Shown here piece after piece: positions 8,215 through 17,475 of a stretch of 64,000 nt of DNA (its first letter is position 1; every line of letters starts with the position of its first letter). The position numbers and the translations under genes are program-made. The stretch spans positions 1-64,000 of the forward strand of contig JBBRYS010000011.1 of NCBI GenBank assembly GCA_038237475.1, written 5' to 3'. The stretch comes from JAOAPY01 sp038237475 (GTDB lineage Bacteria; Acidobacteriota; Blastocatellia; Pyrinomonadales; Pyrinomonadaceae). The notes under the pieces are model-generated. The model was not told where the DNA came from. It saw only the letters and a list, made by a program, of their open reading frames with translations, and did no database searches.

Positions 8215-9708
8215 CTAAGCCTTGGCGGCCTTTGCCGCTTTGGTGCGAATGAAGGCCAGATTCATTTGCGGCAGCGCATTGAACCCAGCAGCTTTGGTGT
8301 AGAACTCTTTTGCTTTCGCGAAATCTCCTTTGCCCTGGTAAGCCATTGCCAGACGATAGAGATCGTAAGGGTTTTGTTGATTGGCTTGGGTCAGGTCCTC
8401 GATTGCCTTGTCGTACTTCTTTTCCTCCAGGGCGATCATTCCGTTGAGGGAATACAGCTGCTTCACCTGGTTGGCATTCTTGCGGTCGAGCCCGTCCTGG
8501 AAGGCAAGCGCTTCAGTTTTCGCCGTCGCCAGGTCTTTCTTGCCGAGCGCCACTCTGGCTAGGTTTACATGACTAAATAACTTCGCGTTGTTCTTGATCT
8601 GCGTTGACTGACTGGATTCGTCGCTCATTTTCAGCGCGCGCTCGAAAAGTGTTTTGGCTTCGTCGTACTTTCCGCTCTCGACCATGATGAGCGCCTTTAA
8701 CAGCACGTCTCCGATCATGTTGGGGACATCGTTGGTTTTTTCTCCAAGCGCGTACTGCTGATCGGCCTCCGCGATTGCCTGATCGAATTTCGAACTGTCA
8801 GTGTTGACGACAGTCATTGCAAACAAGGCAGTGCGACGCTCGCCGTCATTGCGAGCCTTGTCGTACATCTTGTGAAGTTCGGCCAGTGCTTCGTCGGGCT
8901 TGCCCTGGTACATCAGCGCCGCTGCAATACCAAAGTGTGAATTCACGAAGTTCGTATCGATTTCCAGTGCTTTGCGGTACTGCACGATCGCTTCGTCGAA
9001 GCGTCCCATTTTCAAAAGCAATTCTGCGTACGAGTCATAGGGATTCGGATCGCTGGGAATAAGCTCGATGTATTTTTTGAACGCCTGCTCAGCATTGGCG
9101 TAGTCAGCGTTCTGGCGGTAGGCATAACCGAGAATATTGAAAGCGGTTGAATAAGTCGGCGAGATCGCGGTGGCCTTCTTGTATTGCTCGATGGCCTGAT
9201 TCGTCTCCTGTTGTCCAAAGTAGAACCCGCCCAGGGCGAAGTGCGCGCGCTCGTCGTTTGGGAAATCCGCGACCGCTTGCTCGAGGTATTCCTTCTGTTT
9301 TACAGCATTGCCGTTGGCCCCGGCTTCAGCACCCAAAATGATCAGGCGCTCTCCTTTTGAAGCTTTGTCCGCGAGCGCGACAGCCTTTTTCAAGTGATCA
9401 AAAAACTCTTTCGCTGTCGGGCTGGAAGTGGCCCGGTTGAGCTCCGCCGTGGCGAAGTTTGGATCCAGTGCAATGGCTTTGTCGTAGTGCTGGAGCGAAT
9501 CAGTGATCAGCAGTCTTTCTGCCAACTCACGTCCCACAAGAAATTCTTTTCTGGCATCTTCGGAGGCGGTGGTGACGGCGATTTTTCCGTTGTCGTTGCT
9601 GACGGTGCCGGCTGGCGAGTTCTTTCCCATGTTCGCATCCACGCAGCCGGTTAAGCTGGTGGTGGCGGCGGCGAAGACGATAAGCAAAAGCAGGATCAGA
9701 GAACGCAT
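8215..9708 (-). CDS. TPR-repeat lipoprotein
   Basis: A 497-residue protein. The N-terminus is a lipoprotein signal with hydrophobic LILLLLIVFAAATTSL and lipobox LTGC, so the mature protein is predicted to begin at a lipidated Cys near residue 22. The rest is a run of tetratricopeptide repeats (for example AIEQYKKATAISPTYSTAFNILGY and AIVQYRKALEIDTNFVNSHFG) ending in a Lys/Ala-rich tail. It is probably membrane-anchored in the periplasm as a scaffold. The specific partner is unknown. The start is strong: AAGGAG about 8 bases before the ATG. It lies downstream of lpxC on the same strand, 252 bp away, so it may have its own promoter. Confidence 0.88.
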   Translation of the reverse strand: MRSLILLLLIVFAAATTSLTGCVDANMGKNSPAGTVSNDNGKIAVTTASEDARKEFLVGRELAERLLITDSLQHYDKAIALDPNFATAELNRATSSPTAKEFFDHLKKAVALADKASKGERLIILGAEAGANGNAVKQKEYLEQAVADFPNDERAHFALGGFYFGQQETNQAIEQYKKATAISPTYSTAFNILGYAYRQNADYANAEQAFKKYIELIPSDPNPYDSYAELLLKMGRFDEAIVQYRKALEIDTNFVNSHFGIAAALMYQGKPDEALAELHKMYDKARNDGERRTALFAMTVVNTDSSKFDQAIAEADQQYALGEKTNDVPNMIGDVLLKALIMVESGKYDEAKTLFERALKMSDESSQSTQIKNNAKLFSHVNLARVALGKKDLATAKTEALAFQDGLDRKNANQVKQLYSLNGMIALEEKKYDKAIEDLTQANQQNPYDLYRLAMAYQGKGDFAKAKEFYTKAAGFNALPQMNLAFIRTKAAKAAKA

Positions 9709-9960
9709 TGTATTTGCTCCTTGCAGAAGTGTGATGAAAGGGACGGAACTCGAGAAGCGTCATCGCAAGCGCTTCAGCGAATCTGGGGAGATAAACACTG
9801 CTCTGACTGACTAATTGGAACGGCTTGATGGCGCCGCAGACTACTGAAGCTAAGTGATTGCGTCAAGAAAATTGTGACGAATGACAAATGATTTACGAAG
9901 CAGCGGATTTATCCGATATTTCGGAAGAAAGAGTGGGGGTGGTCAGGTGCGCCTGCTTGC
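9709..9960. other. Intergenic region between lpxC and the TPR lipoprotein gene
   Basis: A same-strand gap of 252 bp, probably including the promoter of the minus-strand TPR gene. The only structure seen is a gcgcctg / caggcgc hairpin at 9949-9968 overlapping the lpxC stop. It lacks a following T-run on the minus strand. A word gtgacgaatgacaaatga near 9875 recurs in inverted form near 20680. Confidence 0.35.
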
Positions 9961-10845
9961 TCAGGCGCGCTGGACATTCACATTAATCGGAGTGGGCATG
10001 TCTACGATGTCCCAGGCAGAACGAACGCGCAACAGTTTGGACATCAAGCCCGCATGCATAATGTGCCCGCTGCGTTCGGCCCTCACTTTTCCGAGGATGG
10101 GCATGCCCAGCAAAGCGAAGTCGCCGATAATGTCGAGAATCTTATGGCGCACAAATTCATCGGGAAAACGCAGACCCGACTCATTCAACATTCCCTCAGG
10201 TGTCAACACGATGGCATTATCGAGCGAGCCGCCGCGGATCAGATTCGCGCGCCGCAGCGCTTCAATCTCCTCGGTGAACCCAAAGGTGCGGGCCGAAGCA
10301 ATCTCGCGACTGAAGTTACCATTCAAGAGTTCAACGGTCCGCTGTTGAATCCCGATCATCGGATGATCAAAATCGATCAGACAGTCGATCTGATAACTGT
10401 CTGCAGGCTCAACACTGATGCGACGCTCGCCTTGTTCATAAGAGATTTTTTCGCGGACCAACAATGCTCGGCGCGCCAGCGGTTGAGTCACAACACCAGC
10501 TGCTTCGATCATTTCTGCGAATGCTTCGGCCGAGCCGTCCATGATCGGGATTTCGAGGTTGTCGACTTCGATGAAAGCATTGTCCACGCCCAGGCCGCGC
10601 AACGCTGAGAGCAGATGCTCAACCGTAGAGAGCATGACGCCGGTGCGCATTAAGGTTGTGGCATAGCCGCAATGGGCCACTGACTCCACCGTGGCGGGAA
10701 TCTCAAAGCCGCCCAGGTCAGTGCGGCGAAAAACGTAACCAGTATCCGGCGGCGCCGGCAGCAAGCGAACACGCACCGGGACAGCTGTGTGCAGGCCGGT
10801 CCCCGAGGTTTCAACCGGCGTTTTAAGAGTTGTCTGTTTGATCAA
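9961..10845 (-). CDS. lpxC: UDP-3-O-acyl-N-acetylglucosamine deacetylase
   Basis: A 294-residue zinc deacetylase catalysing the committed step of lipid A synthesis. Expected metal ligands are visible: His77 in STVEHLLSALRGLGVDN, and His234 and Asp238 in HKILDIIGD; the catalytic His is in HIMH (261-264). The N-terminal motif VETSGTGLHT and the IPIMDGSAEAF segment (99-109) are also typical. Length agrees with LpxC. The start is a TTG at 10845 with GAGGG about ten bases upstream. No in-frame ATG fits the conserved N-terminus. It implies a classical LPS outer membrane. It is transcribed divergently from def. Confidence 0.96.
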   Translation of the reverse strand: MIKQTTLKTPVETSGTGLHTAVPVRVRLLPAPPDTGYVFRRTDLGGFEIPATVESVAHCGYATTLMRTGVMLSTVEHLLSALRGLGVDNAFIEVDNLEIPIMDGSAEAFAEMIEAAGVVTQPLARRALLVREKISYEQGERRISVEPADSYQIDCLIDFDHPMIGIQQRTVELLNGNFSREIASARTFGFTEEIEALRRANLIRGGSLDNAIVLTPEGMLNESGLRFPDEFVRHKILDIIGDFALLGMPILGKVRAERSGHIMHAGLMSKLLRVRSAWDIVDMPTPINVNVQRA

Positions 10846-11103
10846 TGGATCACAGCCCTCTGCTCGCGCAACGTGAAAAACGATTTCGATTGTTACTGAA
10901 GAGCAAGATCGATGCCGGGAGAATTTTCAGCAATCTTCATGTTCCAGTGTGGCGAGCACGCCACATGTGCGCTGCGGAGTGTGATTATTAGCCACGGCGT
11001 TAGCCGCTGGTGCGCGAAGAGTTCTCGCTGTTAGGCGTGCAGGCAACTTCGTCGTAAAATCTACATCGAAGCAGGTTCGAAAGGATTTTTAAAGAGAAAG
11101 AAT
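10846..11103. other. Divergent intergenic region lpxC/def with a perfect short palindrome
   Basis: 258 bp without a gene. Positions 10948-10965 form a perfect inverted repeat, tgtggcg-agca-cgccaca. It could be a regulatory site or RNA hairpin, but I cannot assign it. Promoters for both divergent genes must lie here, yet no convincing -35/-10 pair stands out. Confidence 0.4.
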
Positions 11104-11619
11104 ATGGCGTTACTCGATATTGTGACCTGGCCGGCAACGGTGCTTGATACCCCGGGAGATCCGGTTACCGTTTTCGATGAAAAGCTGAAAAAATTAGTCA
11201 GCGATATGTTCGAGACGATGTACGAAGCTCCGGGCGTCGGGCTCGCGGCGGTCCAGGTCGGCGTAGCTAAACGGCTTTTTGTGATGGATTGTTCCGGCGG
11301 CAAGGATCCCGATCAGCGCATCGTTCTGATTAATCCCGAAGTGCTGGCGGTGGAAGGGAACCAGAATGGCGAAGAGGGCTGTCTTTCCTTTCCGGGAATA
11401 TTCACCCCAGTCGAACGCAGTCTACGCGCCGTAGTTCGGGCTCAGGATATCAACGGCAATGAGATTGAAGTCGACGGCATGGACCTGACTGCTCGCTGCA
11501 TGCTGCATGAAACAGACCACTGCGATGGCATTGTTTTCCTGGACAAGATGAGTTCGCTGAAGCGCGAATTGGTCAAACGAAAGATCCGAAAGCTACAGAA
11601 GACCGGCAAGTGGAATTGA
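11104..11619 (+). CDS. def: Peptide deformylase
   Basis: A 171-residue metalloenzyme removing the N-terminal formyl group from nascent proteins. The three family motifs are present: GVGLAAVQVG (44-53; the usual AAPQ is AAVQ here but the key Gln is kept), EGCLS (91-95, Cys metal ligand) and HETDH (135-139, two His ligands and the catalytic Glu). Length is normal for a type 1 enzyme. The ATG follows AAAGAGAAAG. A strong intrinsic terminator lies 25 bp past the stop, so def appears to be a single-gene unit. It lies near fmt, its functional partner in formylation, but is separated from it by pruA. Confidence 0.96.
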   Translation: MALLDIVTWPATVLDTPGDPVTVFDEKLKKLVSDMFETMYEAPGVGLAAVQVGVAKRLFVMDCSGGKDPDQRIVLINPEVLAVEGNQNGEEGCLSFPGIFTPVERSLRAVVRAQDINGNEIEVDGMDLTARCMLHETDHCDGIVFLDKMSSLKRELVKRKIRKLQKTGKWN

Positions 11620-11643
11620 TCCGGGCCTCACGAGAACTTACAG

Positions 11644-11674
11644 AGCGGCCAATGCGCAAAAGCGATTGGCCGCT
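11644..11674 (+). terminator. Intrinsic terminator after def
   Basis: A perfect 10-bp stem agcggccaat / attggccgct with an 11-base loop, followed by ttttctt. It lies 24 bases past the def stop. Confidence 0.85.
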
Positions 11675-11774
11675 TTTTCTTATGGAGGTCTTACGAGACA
11701 CTGCGGCGGCGTTCCGGTTGGACCAAAGCTCGTGTTAGTATTTACAAAATTAAAAGCCCAAATTGGAGTTCAAG

Positions 11775-13367
11775 ATGATCACAGACTTCCGTAATGAACC
11801 GTTAACTGACTTTCAGAACGAAGAGAACGCCACCGCTATGAGTGCGGCAATTGAAAAAGTGAAGCAGCAGCTCGGTCGCGAATATCCACTGGTGATTGGC
11901 GGCGAGCGCATCATTACCGACGCCAAGTTCGACAGCATCAATCCAGCCAAACGCACCGAGGTCGTCGGCACTTTTCAAAAAGCGACCAAAGAGCTAGCTC
12001 AGCGAGCGGTGGACGCCGCGCAGGCAGCATTCAAATCATGGAGCGCAACACCGCCTGCGGAGCGCGCCAACCTGCTGTTGACCGTGAGCGGATTAATCCG
12101 CCAGCGCAAGCACGAGTTCTCAGCGTGGATGATTCATGAAGTGGGTAAAACCTGGGCCGAAGCTGACGGCGATACCGCCGAAGCAATTGATTTCTGCGAA
12201 TTTTACGCCCGTGAGATGCTGCGCTATGCGGAGCCGCAACCGCTGACAAAGATTGATGGCGAGAGCAACTCTCTGGAGTATATTGCGCTTGGGGTCGCGA
12301 CAGTGATTCCGCCGTGGAACTTTCCTTTGGCGATCATGGCCGGTATGACCGGAGCGGCAATCGTCACCGGCAATACCGTCGTGCTTAAGCCTTCGTCTGA
12401 CGCACCGGCGATCGCCTACAAGTTTTTTGAATTGCTTGAGGAAGCAGGGCTGCCTGCCGGGGTAGTCAACTTCACCACCGGATCAGGTGCGGAGGTAGGC
12501 GACGTCATAGTCGATCATCCCCGGACGCGATTCATCTCCTTTACCGGCTCGAAAGAAATTGGGCTGCGCATCAACGAGCGCGCGGCAAAAGTTCAGGAGG
12601 GCCAGATCTGGATTAAGCGGGTGATCGCCGAGATGGGTGGAAAGGATGCGATCATCGTCGCCGAAGATGCGGACCTTGACGACGCCGCGACGGGTATTGT
12701 GCAGTCCGCTTTTGGATTTCAGGGCGAGAAATGCTCAGCTTGCTCGCGCGCAATCATCGACGCGAAAGTCTATGACTCGATGTTGGAAAAGATCGTCGCG
12801 CGCACCGAGAAGATTGCCGTCGGTGATCCGACTGATCCGGCGACAACCATGAGCGCCGTCATTAATGAGAAGGCTTTCAAAACCATCAACAATTACATTG
12901 AAACCGGAAAAGCTGAAGGAGGCCGGGTGTTGATCGGCGGCGGCTCTGACGGCGAGCAGGGATTTTTTATCGAGCCTACCGTCATCGCTGATGTGAAACC
13001 CGGGGATACCATCGAACAGCAGGAGATTTTTGGACCAGTGCTCGCGGTTATTAAAGCCAGGGACTATGACGACGCCTTGCGCATTGCGAATGATACTGAG
13101 TTTGGTTTGACGGGCGCGGTTTTTAGCGCCGATGAAGAGAAGCTGGAGCGGGCCCGACGCGAGTTCCACGTCGGGAATCTTTACCTGAACCGGAAATGCA
13201 CGGGCGCATTTGTTGGAGTGCATCCGTTTGGTGGCTTCAATATGTCCGGCACCGATTCCAAGGCGGGTGGCCGTGACTATCTGTTGCTGTTCATGCAGGC
13301 AAAGCTCTCGTCTACTAAGATGGGTGCCACGCAGCGGAAAAAGGCCGAGGCGGGAACAACCGCGTAA
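11775..13367 (+). CDS. pruA: L-glutamate gamma-semialdehyde (P5C) dehydrogenase
   Basis: A 530-residue aldehyde dehydrogenase oxidising glutamate semialdehyde (P5C) to glutamate in proline catabolism. Motifs: PPWNFPLAIMAGM in the cofactor region, FTGSKEIG, the catalytic Glu in EMGGKD, and the nucleophile Cys320 in QGEKCSACSRA. The long N-terminal extension and the GEKCSA/C-terminal FGGFNMSGTDSKAGG features match the RocA/PruA class rather than generic ALDHs. I chose the ATG at 11775 because GGAG sits 6 bases upstream; the in-frame TTG at 11763 would place that site inside the coding region. No proline dehydrogenase gene is nearby. A strong terminator follows. Confidence 0.92.
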   Translation: MITDFRNEPLTDFQNEENATAMSAAIEKVKQQLGREYPLVIGGERIITDAKFDSINPAKRTEVVGTFQKATKELAQRAVDAAQAAFKSWSATPPAERANLLLTVSGLIRQRKHEFSAWMIHEVGKTWAEADGDTAEAIDFCEFYAREMLRYAEPQPLTKIDGESNSLEYIALGVATVIPPWNFPLAIMAGMTGAAIVTGNTVVLKPSSDAPAIAYKFFELLEEAGLPAGVVNFTTGSGAEVGDVIVDHPRTRFISFTGSKEIGLRINERAAKVQEGQIWIKRVIAEMGGKDAIIVAEDADLDDAATGIVQSAFGFQGEKCSACSRAIIDAKVYDSMLEKIVARTEKIAVGDPTDPATTMSAVINEKAFKTINNYIETGKAEGGRVLIGGGSDGEQGFFIEPTVIADVKPGDTIEQQEIFGPVLAVIKARDYDDALRIANDTEFGLTGAVFSADEEKLERARREFHVGNLYLNRKCTGAFVGVHPFGGFNMSGTDSKAGGRDYLLLFMQAKLSSTKMGATQRKKAEAGTTA

Positions 13368-13412
13368 CCTGTTAGCCCTTTATTTTTTCCGTTGCGAGTT
13401 TACTATCAGCCC

Positions 13413-13443
13413 GCAGGTGACAGTCTTCTTAGCTGTCACCTGC
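13413..13443 (+). terminator. Intrinsic terminator after pruA
   Basis: A perfect 11-bp stem gcaggtgacag / ctgtcacctgc with a 9-base loop, followed by ttttattttt. It ends 17 bases before the fmt ATG at 13461, which shows that the longer open frame upstream of that ATG is not translated as part of fmt. Confidence 0.92.
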
Positions 13444-13460
13444 TTTTATTTTTCGAGATT

Positions 13461-14399
13461 ATGCGAATCGTATTTATGGGAACTCCCGCCGCAGCCGTCC
13501 CGGCATTGCAGCGCTGCCTCGATGACGGGCATGAGCTCGTTGCCGTCTGGACTCAACCCGATCGACCTGCGGGACGGGGCAAGAAGATCACGAGCTCACC
13601 TATTAAGGAATTCGCACTCACTCACAAGCTGACTGTGCACCAACCGGCGAAGATTAAGACCGCAGAGTCGCGCGAGCTGTTTGTGTCGCACGCAGCAGAT
13701 CTCGTGGTAGTCGTCGCTTACGGTCGGATACTGCCGCTTGAGTTTTTGCGTGCGCCGCGCCGCGGTTGCGTTAACGTTCACTTCTCGTTGCTGCCTTTAT
13801 ACAGAGGGGCAGCGCCGGTCAATTGGGCCATCGTGAACGGTGACACAAAGACCGGCGTGACGACGATGTTCATTGAAGAGCAACTGGATGCCGGCCCAAT
13901 CCTGCTGCAGAGGGAAACGCACATCGTCGCTGAAGAAACAGCGCCGCAACTGATGGCGCGGCTGGCTCCGCTGGGGGCTGATTTGCTTGGTGAGACATTG
14001 GCGCGGCTCGGTGATCTGACGCCCCGGCCACAACACGACGGAGATGCGACCTTCGCGCCAATGTTGGAAAAAGATGACGGGTTGATCAATTGGTCCTCTG
14101 CTGCCCCCGTCATCGAACGGGCAGTACGCGGTTTCCAGCCCTGGCCAAACGCACACACGCATTTTGGTTCACATCGTCTGATCGTCTGGCGTGCGAGCGT
14201 CGAACAGGGTTACGAGCCTTCCGGTCCGGTTATCAGTCCGGGGGAAGTATTGACAGCGCATGGCGACGATCTGATTGTGATGTGTGGCGGTGCTACGGCT
14301 CTGCGCCTTCTGGAAGTGCAGCCGGAAGGGAAGCGGCGCATGAGTGTGAGAGATTTTATGAACGGCACGCAGGTGCGCCCCGGCGAGAAGTTTGAATAG
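13461..14399 (+). CDS. fmt: Methionyl-tRNA formyltransferase
   Basis: 312 residues from the ATG at 13461. The enzyme formylates initiator Met-tRNA using 10-formyl-tetrahydrofolate. The start MRIVFMGTP is the canonical N-terminus. Catalytic residues are visible: Asn105 and His107 in NVHFSLLP and Asp143 in DAGPI, with LYRGAAPVNWAI following. The C-terminal tRNA-binding domain carries AVRGFQPWPNAHT. The frame is open further upstream but crosses the pruA terminator hairpin, so an upstream start is rejected. It is followed by rsmB 58 bp downstream, the widespread fmt-rsmB (sun) pairing. Confidence 0.96.
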   Translation: MRIVFMGTPAAAVPALQRCLDDGHELVAVWTQPDRPAGRGKKITSSPIKEFALTHKLTVHQPAKIKTAESRELFVSHAADLVVVVAYGRILPLEFLRAPRRGCVNVHFSLLPLYRGAAPVNWAIVNGDTKTGVTTMFIEEQLDAGPILLQRETHIVAEETAPQLMARLAPLGADLLGETLARLGDLTPRPQHDGDATFAPMLEKDDGLINWSSAAPVIERAVRGFQPWPNAHTHFGSHRLIVWRASVEQGYEPSGPVISPGEVLTAHGDDLIVMCGGATALRLLEVQPEGKRRMSVRDFMNGTQVRPGEKFE

Positions 14400-14457
14400 A
14401 AGTTGATTGATTGGCGATAGCTGATAGACGGTAGCCCCGCATGCTTTCACGATTCTT

Positions 14458-15828
14458 GTGATTAATAAAAAAGCGAGTACAAAGAGTTCAAGTGCGCCGG
14501 CAATCATCTCGCCAGCGAGGCTGGTGGCGTGTGAGATTCTGCAGCGCGTCGAAAGTGATCGCGCTTTTGCGTCGGTCCTGCTTGCTGCGCATGCGGATGA
14601 ACTGCAGCCCAATGATCGAGCTCTCTGTCACGAGCTGGTGCTGGGCGTACAGAGACGCCGGCTCTGGCTGGATCGCCTGATGGCGCACTATGCCAGACGA
14701 GATCCCGAACAACTGGACACTGCTGTTCGGGTAGCCTTATGGCTTGGTCTTTACCAGCTTCGATTTCTATCAAAGATTCCTGCATCTGCAGCTGTCAATG
14801 AGTCAGTCAATCTGGTGCGCCGCGCGCGTCTGCGTTCGGCAGTACCATTTGTCAATGCGGTCCTGCGTCGTGCCGCAAGCGAGCTGAATTACGATCCAGT
14901 TACTGAGACTGCAGATCCAATTGAGCGGCTGGCTATCAGTACCTCGCATCCACTTTGGTTGATTGAGCGCTGGGTCGCGCATTGGGGGTTGGAACATACC
15001 GCCTCTTTTGCCCAGGCTAACAACGAACCGCCGCCAGTTTCGCTTCGGATCGTCAACTCGAAGTTGAACCAGCCGGCGGTGCTGGCCCGGTTCGAGTCCG
15101 CGGGAGTCGAAATTCTTCCCTCAACGTTTGCTGCCGGCGCCTGGCGAACAAAACGCGCGGCCGTTGTTCTGCAGGAGTTTGCTGGTAGCGGTCTGATCTA
15201 TGTACAGGATGAAGCGTCACAACTGGTGGCTGAAGTTTTGGACGCGCGCCCAGGCGATAAGGTGCTGGACGTTTGCGCCGCGCCGGGAAGTAAGACCACG
15301 AATATCGCCGATCGCTTGCGCGACGGGGGACTGGTCGTGGCAACCGATCTTTACGAGCATCGCCTGCGAACTGTTCAGGCCACTGCCGCAACGCACGGGC
15401 TTTCGAATATTCGCTGTGTAGCCGTGGACGCGCGTGACGGATTGCCATTCGGCGAAGCGATTTTTGATCGCGTGCTGGTCGACGCACCCTGCACAGGCAC
15501 GGGAACACTGAGGCGCAACCCAGAGATTCGTTGGCGAATTTCAAGCGATGATATTGCTGAGCTGGCTGAACGGCAATTGAAAATCCTTATCAGCGCCAGT
15601 CTTTGGGTGAAGCCGGGCGGGAGTCTGGTCTATTCCACCTGTTCGGTTGAACCGGAAGAAAACGAGAGAGTAGTAAGCAGGTTTCTCGGACGAACGAGCA
15701 ATTTTGTGCCGGCGAGCCTGGCTGTTAACTCAAAGCTGATCACAGAGTCAGGAGCCGCTCGGCTTTGGCCTCAGCGCGAGGGTTCTGATGGTTTTTTCAT
15801 TGCGGCTTTCACACGCCGACAGAGATAA
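14458..15828 (+). CDS. rsmB: 16S rRNA (cytosine-967-C5)-methyltransferase
   Basis: 456 residues from a GTG start. The N-terminal NusB-like RNA-binding domain covers about 18-145 (RLVACEILQRV...ALCHELVLGV). The Rossmann methyltransferase domain has the SAM motif DVCAAPGSKT (271-280), DAPCTGTG (342-349, Cys345) and STCSVEPEENE (Cys395, catalytic nucleophile). The two-cysteine arrangement is diagnostic of RNA m5C methyltransferases, and the NusB fusion identifies RsmB (Sun/Fmu). It follows fmt and precedes a PASTA protein and rpe; this fmt-rsmB-PASTA-rpe order suggests one transcript. Confidence 0.95.
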   Translation: MINKKASTKSSSAPAIISPARLVACEILQRVESDRAFASVLLAAHADELQPNDRALCHELVLGVQRRRLWLDRLMAHYARRDPEQLDTAVRVALWLGLYQLRFLSKIPASAAVNESVNLVRRARLRSAVPFVNAVLRRAASELNYDPVTETADPIERLAISTSHPLWLIERWVAHWGLEHTASFAQANNEPPPVSLRIVNSKLNQPAVLARFESAGVEILPSTFAAGAWRTKRAAVVLQEFAGSGLIYVQDEASQLVAEVLDARPGDKVLDVCAAPGSKTTNIADRLRDGGLVVATDLYEHRLRTVQATAATHGLSNIRCVAVDARDGLPFGEAIFDRVLVDAPCTGTGTLRRNPEIRWRISSDDIAELAERQLKILISASLWVKPGGSLVYSTCSVEPEENERVVSRFLGRTSNFVPASLAVNSKLITESGAARLWPQREGSDGFFIAAFTRRQR

Positions 15829-15923
15829 GCGCTTCTTGCGAGGGGTGTTGCCGGATGTTAGACTGCGCAACTTGGCCTCCGCCCTTAATTGTTGGAACGC
15901 AAAGCGGTGACTCTGATAAACCA

Positions 15924-16589
15924 ATGTTGAAAGCGCTGAAAAGACTCGGGATCGTAGTGCTAATTGGCGTAGTCTTTTTATTCGGCCTTGCTACCACGGT
16001 TTATCTTTCATTGCGCAGCCCGGCGGTGACGGTGCCTGAGGTTGTCGGTAAAGATCGGACGGATGCCGAAAATGATTTGCAAAACGCGGGTCTCAACTTT
16101 CGCATTCGCGCCGCTCGCCCCAGCCGGCAGATGAAGCCGGACACTGTAATGTTCCAGCTGCCGCGCGCGGGGGAAGTTGTCAAAGCCGGTCAGACCGTGG
16201 CGGTTGATGTTTCGCGAACGCCGAAGGAAGGCGAAGCCTCAGAGACTATTTCGGGGCATGATAACTCGAACGCTGCAGCCGATAATGACAACAAGAATGA
16301 GAACGCATCAGCAGCGGCAGCGAACTCGAATGAAAACAAACCGAAACGGAATCGGAATGTGAACGCCAACGCTAATGGCAACAAGAACGCAAACGGCAAC
16401 AGGAACGTGAATACGAATCGCGCCAATGCTAACGTGAAGCCGAATTCGAATGTGAACAACGCCAACTCTGCCGCTACTCATGCGAATACGAACAGCCATA
16501 AGCCACCGGCTGACAACACGAATGCTCCCCGTTCCAACCGTAATGCTAACCGGTCTACGCCCAGGCCGACACCAGGGGAAAGACGATAG
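15924..16589 (+). CDS. Membrane-anchored PASTA-domain protein with Asn-rich tail
   Basis: 221 residues from the ATG at 15924. The frame also allows an ATG at 15855, which has AGGGG upstream but would add 23 uncharacteristic residues. After basic KALKR comes one membrane segment (LGIVVLIGVVFLFGLATTVYLSL) and a single PASTA domain (VTVPEVVGKDRTDAENDL ... VKAGQTVAVDVS). The remaining 130 or so residues are a low-complexity tail of Asn, Ala, Lys and Arg (runs like NANANGNKNANGN). PASTA domains bind peptidoglycan or beta-lactam-like ligands. Topology suggests the tail is in the periplasm. No kinase or transpeptidase domain is attached, so the role is unclear. Confidence 0.82.
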   Translation: MLKALKRLGIVVLIGVVFLFGLATTVYLSLRSPAVTVPEVVGKDRTDAENDLQNAGLNFRIRAARPSRQMKPDTVMFQLPRAGEVVKAGQTVAVDVSRTPKEGEASETISGHDNSNAAADNDNKNENASAAAANSNENKPKRNRNVNANANGNKNANGNRNVNTNRANANVKPNSNVNNANSAATHANTNSHKPPADNTNAPRSNRNANRSTPRPTPGERR

Positions 16590-16630
16590 TCGTTGCGACC
16601 GGCCACCATACCGCGTGACTCGAACAGCGC

Positions 16631-17305
16631 ATGAACACCAGAACGATCTATATCGCTCCTTCGATACTCTCGGCAGACTTTGCACGACTGGCTGACGAGA
16701 TCAAGACGGTTGAGCAAGCTGGGGCGGATGTGCTTCACGTAGATGTCATGGACGGCCACTTTGTGCCGAACATCACCATAGGCATGCCCGTCGTCAAAGC
16801 TTTGGCTGGAGTGACGCGACTACCGATTGATGCCCACTTGATGATTAGCGAGCCCGGCCGTTACGCAGAAGAATTTGTTAAAGCCGGAGCGCAGATGGTA
16901 TCCGTGCATGTGGAAGCCGATGCCCATCTGCATCGTACGGTAATGGGGATCAAGGAAGCGGGCGCTCAGGCTGGAGTTGTTCTTAATCCGGCCACACCTA
17001 TTGAATCGCTGGATGAGATCCTGGAGTTCGTCGACTACATTTTGATCATGTCAGTCAATCCCGGTTTTGGTGGCCAAAAATTTATCCCGACCGCGCTCGA
17101 CAAAGTCCGCCGGTTAAGACAGCGAATCGATCACCGCAGTCTGCCCGTCCGTATCGAGATCGATGGCGGGGTCGACGTCAACAACATCAAAAAAGTGGTT
17201 GAAGCCGGGGCAGAAATTATCGTGGCGGGCTCGGCGATTTTTGGGGCGAAAGATCCGGGGGTGGCCGTTCGGGAGTTGCGCGAAGCCACCGTACAATGGG
17301 TTTAA
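16631..17305 (+). CDS. rpe: Ribulose-phosphate 3-epimerase
   Basis: A 224-residue TIM-barrel enzyme interconverting ribulose-5-phosphate and xylulose-5-phosphate in the pentose phosphate pathway. It shows APSILSADFARLADE, the metal-binding HVDVMDGHFVPNITIG, DAHLMI, SVNPGFGGQKF and IEIDGGV motifs in order. Length matches the family. It starts 41 bp after the PASTA gene on the same strand. The ATG has no strong ribosome-binding site. Confidence 0.96.
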   Translation: MNTRTIYIAPSILSADFARLADEIKTVEQAGADVLHVDVMDGHFVPNITIGMPVVKALAGVTRLPIDAHLMISEPGRYAEEFVKAGAQMVSVHVEADAHLHRTVMGIKEAGAQAGVVLNPATPIESLDEILEFVDYILIMSVNPGFGGQKFIPTALDKVRRLRQRIDHRSLPVRIEIDGGVDVNNIKKVVEAGAEIIVAGSAIFGAKDPGVAVRELREATVQWV

Positions 17306-17475
17306 TGAATTTTTCCGCGCTTTGACAGCCTTTCAGCGAGGGAAGCGCATCATAGCGTCGCGCTTATCGTCTGTTGCGAGTTTGCTGGTTGCGTCACTTT
17401 TGGATTGTGCTCTCGCTCGTTGCTGGGAGAGTTTCTCCTCGGTAACCGTGTAATAGTTTTTTGGAGGATTTAATC

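Noticed and set aside
9949..9968. gcgcctg / caggcgc hairpin at the lpxC stop as a terminator
   Set aside because: On the minus strand it is not followed by a T-run, so it does not qualify as a clear intrinsic terminator.
11763..11774. TTG start for pruA
   Set aside because: GGAG for the ATG at 11775 lies inside this extension, and the extra residues are not conserved-looking.
15855..15923. Longer start for the PASTA protein
   Set aside because: It would add 23 residues with no signal or anchor character before the membrane segment. It remains possible because of the AGGGG upstream.
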